Shown here one piece after another: positions 39,901 through 47,731 of a stretch of 61,947 nucleotides of DNA. Origin of the DNA: Pantoea wallisii. GTDB lineage: Bacteria; Pseudomonadota; Gammaproteobacteria; Enterobacterales; Enterobacteriaceae. The notes beneath the pieces were generated by a model. It saw only the letters and a program-made list of their open reading frames with translations. It made no database searches and was not told where the DNA came from. The DNA lies in the NCBI RefSeq assembly GCF_002095485.1, contig NZ_MLFS01000022.1, forward strand, positions 1 to 61,947, written 5' to 3'. Position 1 is the stretch's first letter. Every line of letters begins with the position of its first letter. The position numbers and the translations under genes were made by a program.

Positions 39901-40223
39901 CGTTTAAAGCGGTTAAGTTCGCATTGATCGATCGGCTTGCACAGCGGGATCTGCATACATGGCGCCAATGGCAGCCAATGTTAAAGCAGAAAGAGATCAA
40001 AGAGTGGCAGGAGAAAAATATCGGTACCGTGCATACCTTCCAGGGAAAAGAGAATGACACGGTTATTCTGGTGCTGGGCTGTGATGAAGAGAATAAGGGT
40101 GGCGCGCACTGGGCTGCCAGCAAACCCAATCTGTTAAACGTTGCCCTCACCCGCGCTAAAAATAATATTTTTGTTATTGGTAACCGTACGGTTTGGGGGA
40201 GCTACCCGGGTTTACAGGATTGA
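36981..40223 (+). CDS. Large SF1 (UPF1/DNA2-like) helicase with central coiled coil
   Basis: 1080 residues. Walker A GPPGTGKT at 333-340, motif II DEAGQ at 798-802 followed by motif III VVGDPLQIEPV, motif V GTVHTFQGKENDTVI near 1015, and motif VI NVALTRAKNN at about 1053. Between motifs Ia and II sits a Gln-rich coiled coil (roughly 515-685), interrupted by a WFSRLLNRKK patch. An acidic stretch (EDDTADEDEAGG) is near 218. No nuclease domain is visible. This class unwinds DNA or RNA; several such proteins serve in anti-phage systems, but nothing here proves that. It borders the Rhs island and has its own promoter with an inverted repeat. Confidence 0.85.
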   Translation: MDAQPTPESILRAWQRIEFFQPYTLDEKKQSIRLTLSELRRAGDRLLPWLNAELREQCDIPDRAAYVVHLGLFDKSIANQVARQVFGTESGLAAEENEQRLDNEGITCFAKVVVDKHGAPALQDLSVSSLPWALGHLAQQRFNQLHSQTFKNHCETLADKLTTFALSLRAAVENGPRILGAADVLALLHDELVPWADFSPAWKYALQIDWFESGSSASEDDTADEDEAGGSNNIALPILNSFFFDDLEIVSASLHPSQKSKSLRAYLSNESVPKIDLYSQSAMDAIITLSHPAKTPPGRWPADPRHNMSLMQQFAINAATTELADGGILSVNGPPGTGKTTLLRDLVAHNVVERARVLSGFTQVADTFDKNGLLVPALCGFEMVIASSNNAAVENISKELPQQSSIAEAYREINYLAASANQIAAAGLPRRDKRTAKEPNGKGRTYHLFRPLETDKQCWGVISAALGSKKNRQRFAQRFLIDEHFLRDTPAEANRPQNENFLSLWRWWKCHQHTSFAEAKRAFLHQLKQTDALQQQLVTLADLRASEPQDLTPLKQQLNALQQQLTQQVRARDLAETQNHALEVQIRHLLQQQKVLDATSPGWFSRLLNRKKVQAYQQEKAAVQQNLLQLTQQQVLYAQQLEAAQRKTGEIESQIQHVQQHLQQLIDRQAAQAREVQALQQRFPDVAMPDPACAIDDVTLQRNALWQNKEINDQRSRLFVAAMALHQAWLNEALYQPAFRSVLFGMSDFLASPQKSPQPVREWQTLFMMVPVLSTTFASVGRMFSGVGAEELGWLLIDEAGQASPQQAVGAIWRAKRVLVVGDPLQIEPVFTTSPALVKYLCEDTLARHADHWNPGLLSVQQVADRTNHWGCELEVMNQVQSIGIPLWVHRRCREPMFSLANRMAYNGRMIHGLDTEAIRARPLQGLIHNRWIHVTGKTTDKQYHDSLGDGLLQLLDTLLSQHVALASLYIITPFKAVKFALIDRLAQRDLHTWRQWQPMLKQKEIKEWQEKNIGTVHTFQGKENDTVILVLGCDEENKGGAHWAASKPNLLNVALTRAKNNIFVIGNRTVWGSYPGLQD

Positions 40224-40335
40224 TCTCAGCACTGGAGACGGCATCGGTAACAGCGTCCCAGCGCTGGATTAATCCACCGGGAAAATAAGCTACGCTTTAA
40301 AAGCAACGCTGGGTTGCTGAGCAAAAGGGATGCGC

Positions 40336-40509
40336 ATGATGAAAACATTACTGGCCGGCATGATGATGGTTTCCAGTTTGATGACGCTGGCAGGCTGCCA
40401 GCAACCGGATCGCCCTATCGGCCCGGATGGACGGCCTAACGTGCAAACAGAACAACCTGTGCCGGGCGGCCCGATGAGTAAAGGCCCGGTCGGGCAACCG
40501 CAAGCGTAA
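40336..40509 (+). CDS. Small lipoprotein
   Basis: 57 residues from ATG 40336 (in-frame ATGs also at 40330 and 40339). AAAGGG lies six bases upstream. Basic start MMKTLLAG, hydrophobic core and lipobox LAGC, then a short Pro/Gly/Gln-rich mature part (QQPDRPIGPDGRP... to VGQPQA). No family recognised. Asp is not at +2, so outer-membrane sorting is expected. Confidence 0.7.
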   Translation: MMKTLLAGMMMVSSLMTLAGCQQPDRPIGPDGRPNVQTEQPVPGGPMSKGPVGQPQA

Positions 40510-40713
40510 TGCCCCATCAGCGCACATAGCCTGGGGTGAATTGTTCACCTCAGGCTTGCCCTGCGGGCTGCTGCTCGCCTCGGGATCAGAGATTCTCACC
40601 TGATGACGTCAGGTGCCCCTTTAAACCACAGTTATTACTGGCACGTCTCCGCTAGAGATTTTGCGCTATTCATGCCAGAATCCGCCCCATCTGAAGCGAA
40701 GGGAATCTGCTCC

Positions 40714-41151
40714 ATGCCGCAACCGCAAGCCATCTGCCAGATAAGCGAAGGCACTGTCAATCTACCCGTAGCCTATCGGGATCGTACCGTTAATATCTTT
40801 ACTTCCAGCACAACAAACGCCCCTGCGTTCAATATCTCCCGCGATACATTACAGGAGAGTGAAACGCTGCCCGCTTATATCGATCGCCAGCTAAAACTGA
40901 TGCAGCAGCACCTGAAGGGCTGGCAGCAGAGCCTGCGGGAAGCGGCAGCGCTGGGGAAGCCCGCACTTGTTGGTGAAAGCGTTCACGCCAGTTATCTGCG
41001 CGACGGCAAACGCATCTGGCAGCAGCAGGCGGTGTTCACGCCCGACAACCGCCATGTTCTGGTTTTCACCATGACAGCAAACGCGGCATTTACCGCGGCT
41101 GATAACGCACTGTTTCAGGAATTGCTGGGGAGCTTCCGTCCACACGCTTAA
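40714..41151 (+). CDS. EagR/DcrB-family (DUF1795) chaperone for the Rhs effector
   Basis: 145 residues from ATG 40714, with AAGGGAA about 12 bases upstream; a longer in-frame ATG at 40603 would add an unconserved leader. The segment CQISEGTVNLPVAYRDRTVNI is typical of DUF1795/DcrB proteins. Such Eag chaperones bind the N-terminal membrane helices (pre-PAAR) of type VI Rhs effectors and load them onto VgrG. It sits 17 bases before a PAAR-Rhs gene with exactly such helices, which makes the role likely. Confidence 0.85.
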   Translation: MPQPQAICQISEGTVNLPVAYRDRTVNIFTSSTTNAPAFNISRDTLQESETLPAYIDRQLKLMQQHLKGWQQSLREAAALGKPALVGESVHASYLRDGKRIWQQQAVFTPDNRHVLVFTMTANAAFTAADNALFQELLGSFRPHA

Positions 41152-41168
41152 CAATAAGGATTGTTGTT

Positions 41169-44100
41169 ATGTTTGAAGCCGCACGCGCTGGCGACGATAT
41201 CGGACACTCATCCGCCCTGGCGGGTATGATTGGCGGCACGCTGGTCGGTGGTCTGATTGCCGCCGTCGGAGGCATCGCCGCCGGCGCGCTGATGCTGGCT
41301 GGCATCGGTGCTTCCTGTTTAGGCGTAGGCGTCCTGCTAATCGGCGCCAGCGTTGCCGTGGGTTATTTCACCGGCGAACTGGCCACGGCAGCCAGAGACG
41401 GTATTGTCGAGGCGGGTGCCGCCAGCATGACGAAAAAAGGCACAATCACCACCGGATCGCACAACGTCTTTATTAATGGCCGACCGGCGGCCATCGCCAC
41501 CGGGAGTATGGTGACGTGCCAGGACGATGGCTCGCAGCAGATGGCGGAAGGTTCTTCGCGCGTGTTCATTAACGGCTTCCCTGCCGCGCGTCTCGGCGAT
41601 CAAACCACCTGCGGCGCGAAGGTAATGACCGGGTCGGATAACGTTTGTATCGGCGGCAGCGCGCAGCAAACGTTACCCATCCAGTCTGAAGTTCCCGAGT
41701 GGCTCTATAAAGCGTCCGATCTCACTCTGTTATTTGCTGGCCTGGCTGGCGGCTTCGGCGGCGTGGCTGGTAAAGCGGGTGTCGTCAGTAAGATGCTGAG
41801 TAAATTACCCGGCATCAATAAACTTGGCCGCATCGCCTGTCGTGCGGGTGCGCTGATGACCGGGGCCGCCGCTGTCGGCATTATTGCCCGCCCGGTAGAT
41901 ATCGTTAGCGGCCAGAAGTTTCTCAGCGGCGATGACGAACTCGACTTCGTGCTGCCCTCGCGCCTGCCGGTACAGTGGCAGCGCCACTGGCGCAGCGGCA
42001 ACCCCGGCGATAGCGTGCTGGGACGCGGCTGGAGCCTGTTCTGGGAGACACAGCTGACGCGCTATCAGGATGGTCTCGTGTGGCGCGCTCCGTCGGGCGA
42101 TTATGTTTCCTTCCCTTTAGTGCCGAAAGGCCAGCGGACCTTCTGCGAGGCGGAAAAGTGCTGGCTTGAGCACCATCTTGATGGAAGCTGGTCACTTTAT
42201 GACATCAGCGACGAGCGCTGGCACTTTGGCGCACTGCAGGACGATACGTCCTCGCTGCCGCTGCGCCTGGCCGATCGGTGCGGCAATGATATTCTGTTTG
42301 AGTGGAATGTTAAGGGTACGCTGCACGCATTGACCGATAGCGCCGGGCAACGCGTGGTGTGTCGCTATGCCCATGATCGCCTCACCGGTGTCTGGCTGGA
42401 TGACGCGATCTGCTTAGTCAGTTACGCTTATGACGACAGCGGCCAGCTCATTACCGTGACAGGCCGGGGCGGTAGCGTGCGCCGCCGTTTTCAGTGGCGC
42501 GATGGTCTGATGAGCGCCCATGAGGATGCCAATGGCCTGCTCAGTGAGTATCGCTGGCGGGAGATTGACGGTTTACCGCGCGTGGTGGCATATCGTCACA
42601 GCGGTGGCGAGCAGCTGGATTTTTACTACGACTTTGAAAACGGCACGCGCCGGGCCACGCGTGATGACGGTACCGAAGCGCACTGGCTGCTGGATGATGA
42701 TGACAATGTGGCGCGCTTTACCGATTTTGACGGCAGGCAGACCGCTTTTGTCTACCAGGAGAGCGAGCTGTGCGACGTTATCCTGCCCGGCGGTGCGATG
42801 CGCAGTAGCCGCTGGGATCGCTACGGCCGTATGCTGCAGGAGATCGATCCGGCTGGCCGCCAGACCCGCTATCACTGGCTGCGCCTGACTGACCTTCTTG
42901 TCCGCACTGATTACCCGAATCTGAGTGCCACGCACGCTACCTATGACCTGCAAGGGCGGCTGTTTACTGAGACCGACGCGTTAAACCACACCAGCACCTG
43001 GCACTACCCGGACGACAACGAGACGCTGCCCGACCAGATCACCGATGCCGCCGGTGGCGTGGTGCAGCTGTGCTGGAACCGTCAGGGCTTGCTGACGCAG
43101 CGCATCGACTGCTCCGGCAGCGTTACCCGGTTCAGCTATGACCGCTTTGGTTATCTGATCAGTAGCGAGGACGCTGAAGGCAACATCACTCAGCGTGAAT
43201 GGAACGCAGCGGGTCAGCTGTGCGCGATTGTGCTTCCGGACGGCAGCCGCGAAACCCTGCACTGGAACGTGCATGGCCAGCTCAGCGCCTGGCGCGATGC
43301 GCTGGAGAGCGAAGTTCGCTGGACCTATAACGCGCTGGGACTGCCGGTTAGTGTGACTGATCGCATTGGCCGCACCCGACGCTGGCATTACGATCCGCGT
43401 GGCAATCTGCTGCGGCTGGAGAACGGCAACGGCGGTGAATATCACTTCAGCTATGATCCGGCAGGCCGCCCACTCAGCGAGACGCGACCGGATGAGACCG
43501 CGCGCTTAATGGCGTGGGACGAGCGCGGTTTTCTCACTTCGCTGCAGGAGCATGGCCGGCCGGAAGCCGACGGCGGCACCGCACGCCGCTGGCAGCAGTT
43601 CAGCCACGACGACAGCGGGCTGCTGATCGGCCGCACTACGCGCCATGCGGCATATCGTTACACGCGTAAAACCAGCGGTGAACTCGCCAGCGTGTTGTGC
43701 ACGCCCACCGCAGAGGGCGCGGCGCTGGGCATTGAAGAGGACAGCGTCGCTTTCACTCACGATGCTGCCGGCCAGCTACTGCGCGAATCGGGCTGCACCG
43801 GTGCGCTGGAGTATGCCCGTGACGGGCTGGGCAACCTCACCATGCTGACGCTGCCGGGCGAACAGCAGCTGCAGTGGCTGCACTACGGCTCCGGGCACGT
43901 CAGCGCTATCCGCTTTAACCGACAGCTGGTCAGCGAATTTACCCGCGATCGGCTGCATCGGGAAATATCACGCAGCCAGGGCGCGCGTGAACAGCTGCGT
44001 CAATACGACAGCCTTGGCCGGCGCACGCTGCAGCGCAGCCAGCCGGGCACACAGGTTCCCCTGCCGGAGCAGGCTATCCTTGAGCGGGCGTTTCGTTACA

Positions 44101-45305
44101 CCGCGCGCGGCGAGCTGGCGGGCGTCAGCGATACCCTGCGCGGCGACGTGCATTACGGCTATGACGCAGAAGGTCGTCTGCTGAAGCACTATGAAGCGCG
44201 CCAGGGCCACAGCACAGCGGCATTTCATTATGACGCGGCGGATAACCTCACCGCAGACGATGCCGGCCCGGCCGTTTTCCCCGTCACCGATAACCGGCTC
44301 GGGCAGTGGCAGAACCTGTTTATGCAGTATGACTGGTGGGGCAATCTGGTCCGCAGGCGGAGCGGCTTTAGCGAACAGCACTATACGTACGATGCCGAAA
44401 ACCGTCTGATTAAGGCCGAAGGCAGCGGGCCGCAGGGCCGCTTCAGCGCGCACTATCATTACGATGCGCTCGGCAGGCGCATCCGTAAAACCGTGACCAC
44501 GCAGCAGGGCACCCTCAGCACGCGCTTTTTGTGGCAGGGCTGTCGCCTGCTGCAGGAGCAACAGGAGAACGGCCGCTGCCATACCTGGCTCTATGACCCG
44601 GCTGAAACCTGGAGCCCGCTGGCGCGCATTGAGCACCGGCATGCAGATTCAGAGGGCGACATATTCTGGTTCAGCACCGACCTGAACGGCGCACCGCTGG
44701 AGATGACGGATGAGAACGGCGACCTGCGCTGGAGCGGCCAGTACGGCAGCTTTGGCGAAGTGCGCAGGCAGAGTGAGGGCTTCAGCCGCCGCGCGGTGCG
44801 CCCCGCCCTGCACCACCAGCCACTGCGCTATGCCGGACAGTACGCTGACAGCGAAACCGGGCTTCACTACAATCTGTTCAGGTACTATGATCCTCAGGTC
44901 GGCCGGTTTACGGTGCAGGATCCGATAGGGCTAAATGGCGGGCTGAACTTATACCAGTACGCGCCGAATCCGTTAAGTTGGATAGATCCTTTTGGTTTGA
45001 GTGTTCTTCGTTTAAGGCACTACACAAGCAACAAAGGCTTAGAAGGAATTAAAGAGAGTATGACTATTAAGCCCTCTGATCAAAATGCTGTGTTCGCAAC
45101 AAAAGCGAAAGGAAATCCATTAAGTATGGCCGATGCTGCTGATAAGTTTAAAATAAAGCAAAATCATGCCAGAAACTATATTGACTTTGATATAGATTCT
45201 GACCGAGTTGAACTTAGAAAAAACAACTTAGGCGTTGAAGAGTACAAAATAAAAGGTGAAGTGAAGTTAAATGAAAAAACAACAAAGTTTGTTAAAAGGT
45301 GCTGA
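41169..45305 (+). CDS. PAAR-domain Rhs toxin (type VI secretion effector) with probable ADP-ribosyltransferase tip
   Basis: 1378 residues. A short pre-PAAR motif and hydrophobic helices at about 17-70, a PAAR domain at about 88-160 (TKKGTITTGSHNVFINGRPAA), a second hydrophobic patch (180-245), then many YD/Rhs repeats that form the toxin-holding cage. The core ends RYYDPQVGRFTVQDPIGLNGG ... WIDPFGL at about 1240-1277, the auto-cleavage region. The last 100 residues form the toxin: it begins LRHYTSNKGLEGI and contains DQNAVFATKAKGN, resembling HYD1-type ADP-ribosyltransferase toxins. The toxin DNA is much more AT-rich than the rest, a usual sign of tip exchange. No other T6SS gene is in the window. 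Confidence 0.92.
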   Translation: MFEAARAGDDIGHSSALAGMIGGTLVGGLIAAVGGIAAGALMLAGIGASCLGVGVLLIGASVAVGYFTGELATAARDGIVEAGAASMTKKGTITTGSHNVFINGRPAAIATGSMVTCQDDGSQQMAEGSSRVFINGFPAARLGDQTTCGAKVMTGSDNVCIGGSAQQTLPIQSEVPEWLYKASDLTLLFAGLAGGFGGVAGKAGVVSKMLSKLPGINKLGRIACRAGALMTGAAAVGIIARPVDIVSGQKFLSGDDELDFVLPSRLPVQWQRHWRSGNPGDSVLGRGWSLFWETQLTRYQDGLVWRAPSGDYVSFPLVPKGQRTFCEAEKCWLEHHLDGSWSLYDISDERWHFGALQDDTSSLPLRLADRCGNDILFEWNVKGTLHALTDSAGQRVVCRYAHDRLTGVWLDDAICLVSYAYDDSGQLITVTGRGGSVRRRFQWRDGLMSAHEDANGLLSEYRWREIDGLPRVVAYRHSGGEQLDFYYDFENGTRRATRDDGTEAHWLLDDDDNVARFTDFDGRQTAFVYQESELCDVILPGGAMRSSRWDRYGRMLQEIDPAGRQTRYHWLRLTDLLVRTDYPNLSATHATYDLQGRLFTETDALNHTSTWHYPDDNETLPDQITDAAGGVVQLCWNRQGLLTQRIDCSGSVTRFSYDRFGYLISSEDAEGNITQREWNAAGQLCAIVLPDGSRETLHWNVHGQLSAWRDALESEVRWTYNALGLPVSVTDRIGRTRRWHYDPRGNLLRLENGNGGEYHFSYDPAGRPLSETRPDETARLMAWDERGFLTSLQEHGRPEADGGTARRWQQFSHDDSGLLIGRTTRHAAYRYTRKTSGELASVLCTPTAEGAALGIEEDSVAFTHDAAGQLLRESGCTGALEYARDGLGNLTMLTLPGEQQLQWLHYGSGHVSAIRFNRQLVSEFTRDRLHREISRSQGAREQLRQYDSLGRRTLQRSQPGTQVPLPEQAILERAFRYTARGELAGVSDTLRGDVHYGYDAEGRLLKHYEARQGHSTAAFHYDAADNLTADDAGPAVFPVTDNRLGQWQNLFMQYDWWGNLVRRRSGFSEQHYTYDAENRLIKAEGSGPQGRFSAHYHYDALGRRIRKTVTTQQGTLSTRFLWQGCRLLQEQQENGRCHTWLYDPAETWSPLARIEHRHADSEGDIFWFSTDLNGAPLEMTDENGDLRWSGQYGSFGEVRRQSEGFSRRAVRPALHHQPLRYAGQYADSETGLHYNLFRYYDPQVGRFTVQDPIGLNGGLNLYQYAPNPLSWIDPFGLSVLRLRHYTSNKGLEGIKESMTIKPSDQNAVFATKAKGNPLSMADAADKFKIKQNHARNYIDFDIDSDRVELRKNNLGVEEYKIKGEVKLNEKTTKFVKRC

Positions 45306-45308
45306 AAA

Positions 45309-45620
45309 ATGAATGATAAATATTCAGATAAAACAGAAGCAATTAAAGATATTTTAACTTCACTGGAAGAAATTGTTGTTGTGATAGATAAAATAGGATC
45401 TGGTTTCGATGAAAGTAAAAAAACTGCGTCAGCATTATTACTTTTCTTTAACCAATGCAATGTTCTGGATAAGTTATCTAAAACAAGAAAATTCTTACAC
45501 CAAGAGTTAGAAAGTAACCTATCACCGGAAGAATATGACGAATGGATTGAAAAAGATTTTAACATATGGCAGCCACCTTACGATAAATCAGAAGAAGAGA
45601 TATTGAGGATGCTAGAATAA
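45309..45620 (+). CDS. Putative immunity protein for the Rhs toxin
   Basis: 103 residues, acidic, starting three bases after the Rhs stop; AT-rich like the toxin tip. No domain recognised. The call rests on position: in Rhs loci the gene immediately after the toxin tip encodes its specific inhibitor. It ends EEEILRMLE. Confidence 0.75.
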   Translation: MNDKYSDKTEAIKDILTSLEEIVVVIDKIGSGFDESKKTASALLLFFNQCNVLDKLSKTRKFLHQELESNLSPEEYDEWIEKDFNIWQPPYDKSEEEILRMLE

Positions 45621-45668
45621 ACAAAGCCCCTTCAAAAGATAAAGGCATGACTCTTATTTAATTAACGT

Positions 45669-46139
45669 TACGATCCGTAGGTCGGCCGTTGTGCGACCCC
45701 GGATCCGATAGGGCTAAATGGCGGGCTGAACCTTTATGCGTATGCACCGAATCCGCTGAACTGGATCGCCCCGTTGGGGCTGAGTAAGTGTGGGAACTTT
45801 ACAAAGAATGCTGACGATATCCATTCCATGCAAAGCTCAATTAAGAATCAAACGGGTGAGCATACCGTTCTCAATAACACAGCTGCTCTTAAAAACGGTA
45901 CTCTTAAGCCTACTGATTTATCGGCAATTAAAATTTGGCAAGACTCAAGCGGAAAATTATGGACTTTGGACCACAGGAGGCGGGCTGCATTCAAATTGTC
46001 AGGGCTGAAAGAAATACCGGTGCAGTGTGCTTCGGAGAAGGAAGTTGCTGGCAAAATGTGGAAAATGACCACGAAAACAGATGAAAAAATCATCATTCTT
46101 AAAATGAGTTATGGTATTAAGAGAGTTATAGATAGCTGA
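45669..46139 (+). pseudogene. Orphan Rhs C-terminal toxin cassette
   Basis: Reading in frame from 45669 gives a remnant of the Rhs core (YDP, in-frame TAG at 45678, VGR, then DPIGLNGGLNLYAYAPNPL) followed by a different tip that stays open to the TGA at 46137. The core remnant repeats the intact rhs end, with 31 identical bases (44918-44948 and 45701-45731). The second cleavage motif reads APLGL instead of DPFGL. The tip (KLWTLDHRRRAAFKLSGLKE) resembles ParB-like nuclease-fold toxin tips. It lacks its own start and is likely silent unless recombined onto the intact rhs gene. Confidence 0.8.
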
Positions 46140-46389
46140 AATTTTAGATGATTTATTTCCGGTTAACAGTAAAGATGGGCTTGTTAAACTTATAGAAGCT
46201 CTGGCGAAAGATTTTAAAGACAACCCTGATGAATGGGAAAATAAAGATCTCAGCTCTTATCTTGGAGCTATCGCTTCATGGATAGAGGATATGGATGGGT
46301 ATTATGAAAAGACTAACCAGCCCTTGCCAAAGGATACGAACTGGAAAGTTTTTGCAGATATTTTAATGGCTGCAAAAGTATACGAATAA
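46132..46389 (+). pseudogene. Immunity-like frame without a standard start codon
   Basis: An open frame from ATA 46132 to TAA 46389 encodes about 85 residues (AEILDDLFPVNSKDGLVKLI ... DMDGYYEKTN ... ILMAAKVYE), acidic and AT-rich, overlapping the orphan toxin stop. It resembles short immunity proteins that follow Rhs/CDI tips. The only codons available at the 5' end are ATA and ATT; the first ATG is well inside (46290). Either it starts at a rare codon or the start has been lost. Confidence 0.6.
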
Positions 46390-46396
46390 TAAAAGC

Positions 46397-46429
46397 CGGA
46401 AGCGACATTGACGGTCCTTCCGCCTTTTT
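46397..46429 (+). terminator. Terminator after the orphan cassette
   Basis: CGGAAG / CTTCCG stem with a 14-base loop, then CCTTTTT. Confidence 0.65.
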
Positions 46430-46713
46430 ACCGTCAGCCGCTGACCTGGGCCAGTAACATCTCGACCGACTATCGGGCCTGTCTGGCGTTCCACTTTTGC
46501 CACACATCGCCAGCCATTTCCAAAACAGATTCTGCGCCGAGGTGCAGCGTTCTCCTCTGTGCGGGCGGTGTCATCATGACCTTTTCGGATCAGTGACCAG
46601 CTAAATGCCTCAGCTAATGTAATAGAGTCAAAACCTTAAAACGAGATGCTGACTAACAGCAAAAATCACTCTGTATAGGGTGCGTGATCTATCTGGCACC
46701 GAAAGCATAATCG
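46430..46713. other. Non-coding gap between the orphan Rhs cassette and the SRAP gene
   Basis: About 280 bp. A 62-codon + frame exists (46408-46596) but lacks a ribosome site, overlaps the terminator and resembles no family. I saw no insertion-sequence ends. It is probably decayed island DNA. Confidence 0.4.
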
Positions 46714-47394
46714 TCACACAACAGGATCATCTATCTGTACCACTAACTCTTCACCCTGATTATGGATATTGCCGACTTTCTTTGTTACCGGATGCCAGAT
46801 GAAATCCTTCTCAGGTAAGGCCGCATCATGTGCGATCTTCTCCGCACGCTCCGGGCTGGTTTCAGCACTCAACCATTCATGAACAGCATCCGCAGTAAGC
46901 ACCAGCGGACGACGATCGTGAATATCGACCATACCTTTGTTACTCGCGGCTGTCACAATAACAAACCCTTCGTGCCCATGATCCTTGTCGTATGGCGCTT
47001 TACCGATAGCAGCGAAGAACAGCGGCGCTTTTCTCTTGTGATAAATGAAGTAAGGTTGCTTTTTATCGCCCCCTCTCTTCCACTCAAACCAGCCGTCAGC
47101 CGGGACAATGGCGCGCCCGTGCTGCCACAGAGGTTTGAATATACGGCCCGATGCAGCGGTTTCACCGCGGGCGTTAATAAGAGGTTGCTTATTCCACCAC
47201 TCGGGACCGTATCCCCAGTAGACCGGATCGAAATGAAGCTCATCTTCGCGTTCGTTGAGCAGCAAAACCTTTGTGCCAGGCGCAATGTTAAAGCGCCCTA
47301 TCGGCTCAGGATCGTAAATGATTTCGTCAGGCTTTAACCCGAGTGAGTCAAAATAGCTATCTCTGCTGCTGTACTGCGCAAATCGTCCACACAT
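46714..47394 (-). CDS. SOS response-associated peptidase (SRAP/YedK type)
   Basis: HMCES/YedK family protein that covalently shields abasic sites in single-stranded DNA through Cys2. I chose the ATG at 47394 so that the mature protein begins MCGRF (Met removal exposes Cys2); AGGAGG lies upstream at good spacing. Catalytic Asn in INARGET, Glu in DGWFEW and His in DIHDRRPL (VDIHDRRP) are present. 226 residues. It lies between the Rhs island and argU. Confidence 0.9.
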   Translation of the reverse strand: MCGRFAQYSSRDSYFDSLGLKPDEIIYDPEPIGRFNIAPGTKVLLLNEREDELHFDPVYWGYGPEWWNKQPLINARGETAASGRIFKPLWQHGRAIVPADGWFEWKRGGDKKQPYFIYHKRKAPLFFAAIGKAPYDKDHGHEGFVIVTAASNKGMVDIHDRRPLVLTADAVHEWLSAETSPERAEKIAHDAALPEKDFIWHPVTKKVGNIHNQGEELVVQIDDPVV

Positions 47395-47559
47395 AGACAC
47401 CTCCTGCTTTAAAGATAGCGCGGTAGAGTTAGTTCAGGAGGAATGGCTCAGTCGAGCAGGCAAAAGATGTGCGTGGCGAAGTAATCCAGTAGCGTAAGCA
47501 GCATCGATAAAAGGGAAAATCAGGTGGCGTGGAAGCTGGCTTAAGTTCTTGAAAGTATT

Positions 47560-47636
47560 TGGCACGCCCTACAGGATTCGAACCTGTGACCTACGGCTTA
47601 GAAGGCCGGTGCTCTATCCAGCTGAGCTAAGGGCGC
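47560..47636 (-). tRNA. argU: tRNA-Arg(TCT)
   Basis: Complete 77-base cloverleaf with encoded CCA on the minus strand. Acceptor GCGCCCT / AGGGCGT (G1-U72 wobble), D-arm AGCTCAGCTGGATAGAGC, anticodon loop CTTCTAA with anticodon TCT, T-arm ACAGG-TTCGAAT-CCTGT. It reads AGA codons. argU is a known integration site in enterobacteria, and its 3' end faces the Rhs/SRAP island here. I found no obvious repeat of its 3' end within the window. Confidence 0.95.
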
Positions 47637-47731
47637 ATAGAAGATGCGTCGGATTATACGTTGGCAGGCTGGCGCGTCAACGTTTTTGCCGCAGCAGCGC
47701 GGCAGAGTGTTGAGGGATTGAGCAATTACGC

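Noticed and set aside
46408..46596. 62-codon + frame after the orphan Rhs cassette
   Set aside because: Its start overlaps a terminator, no ribosome site, no resemblance to a known protein or transposase.
47560..47636. Integration (att) repeat of the argU 3' end
   Set aside because: I looked for a copy of the 3' end elsewhere in the accessory region and saw none, and there is no integrase in the window.
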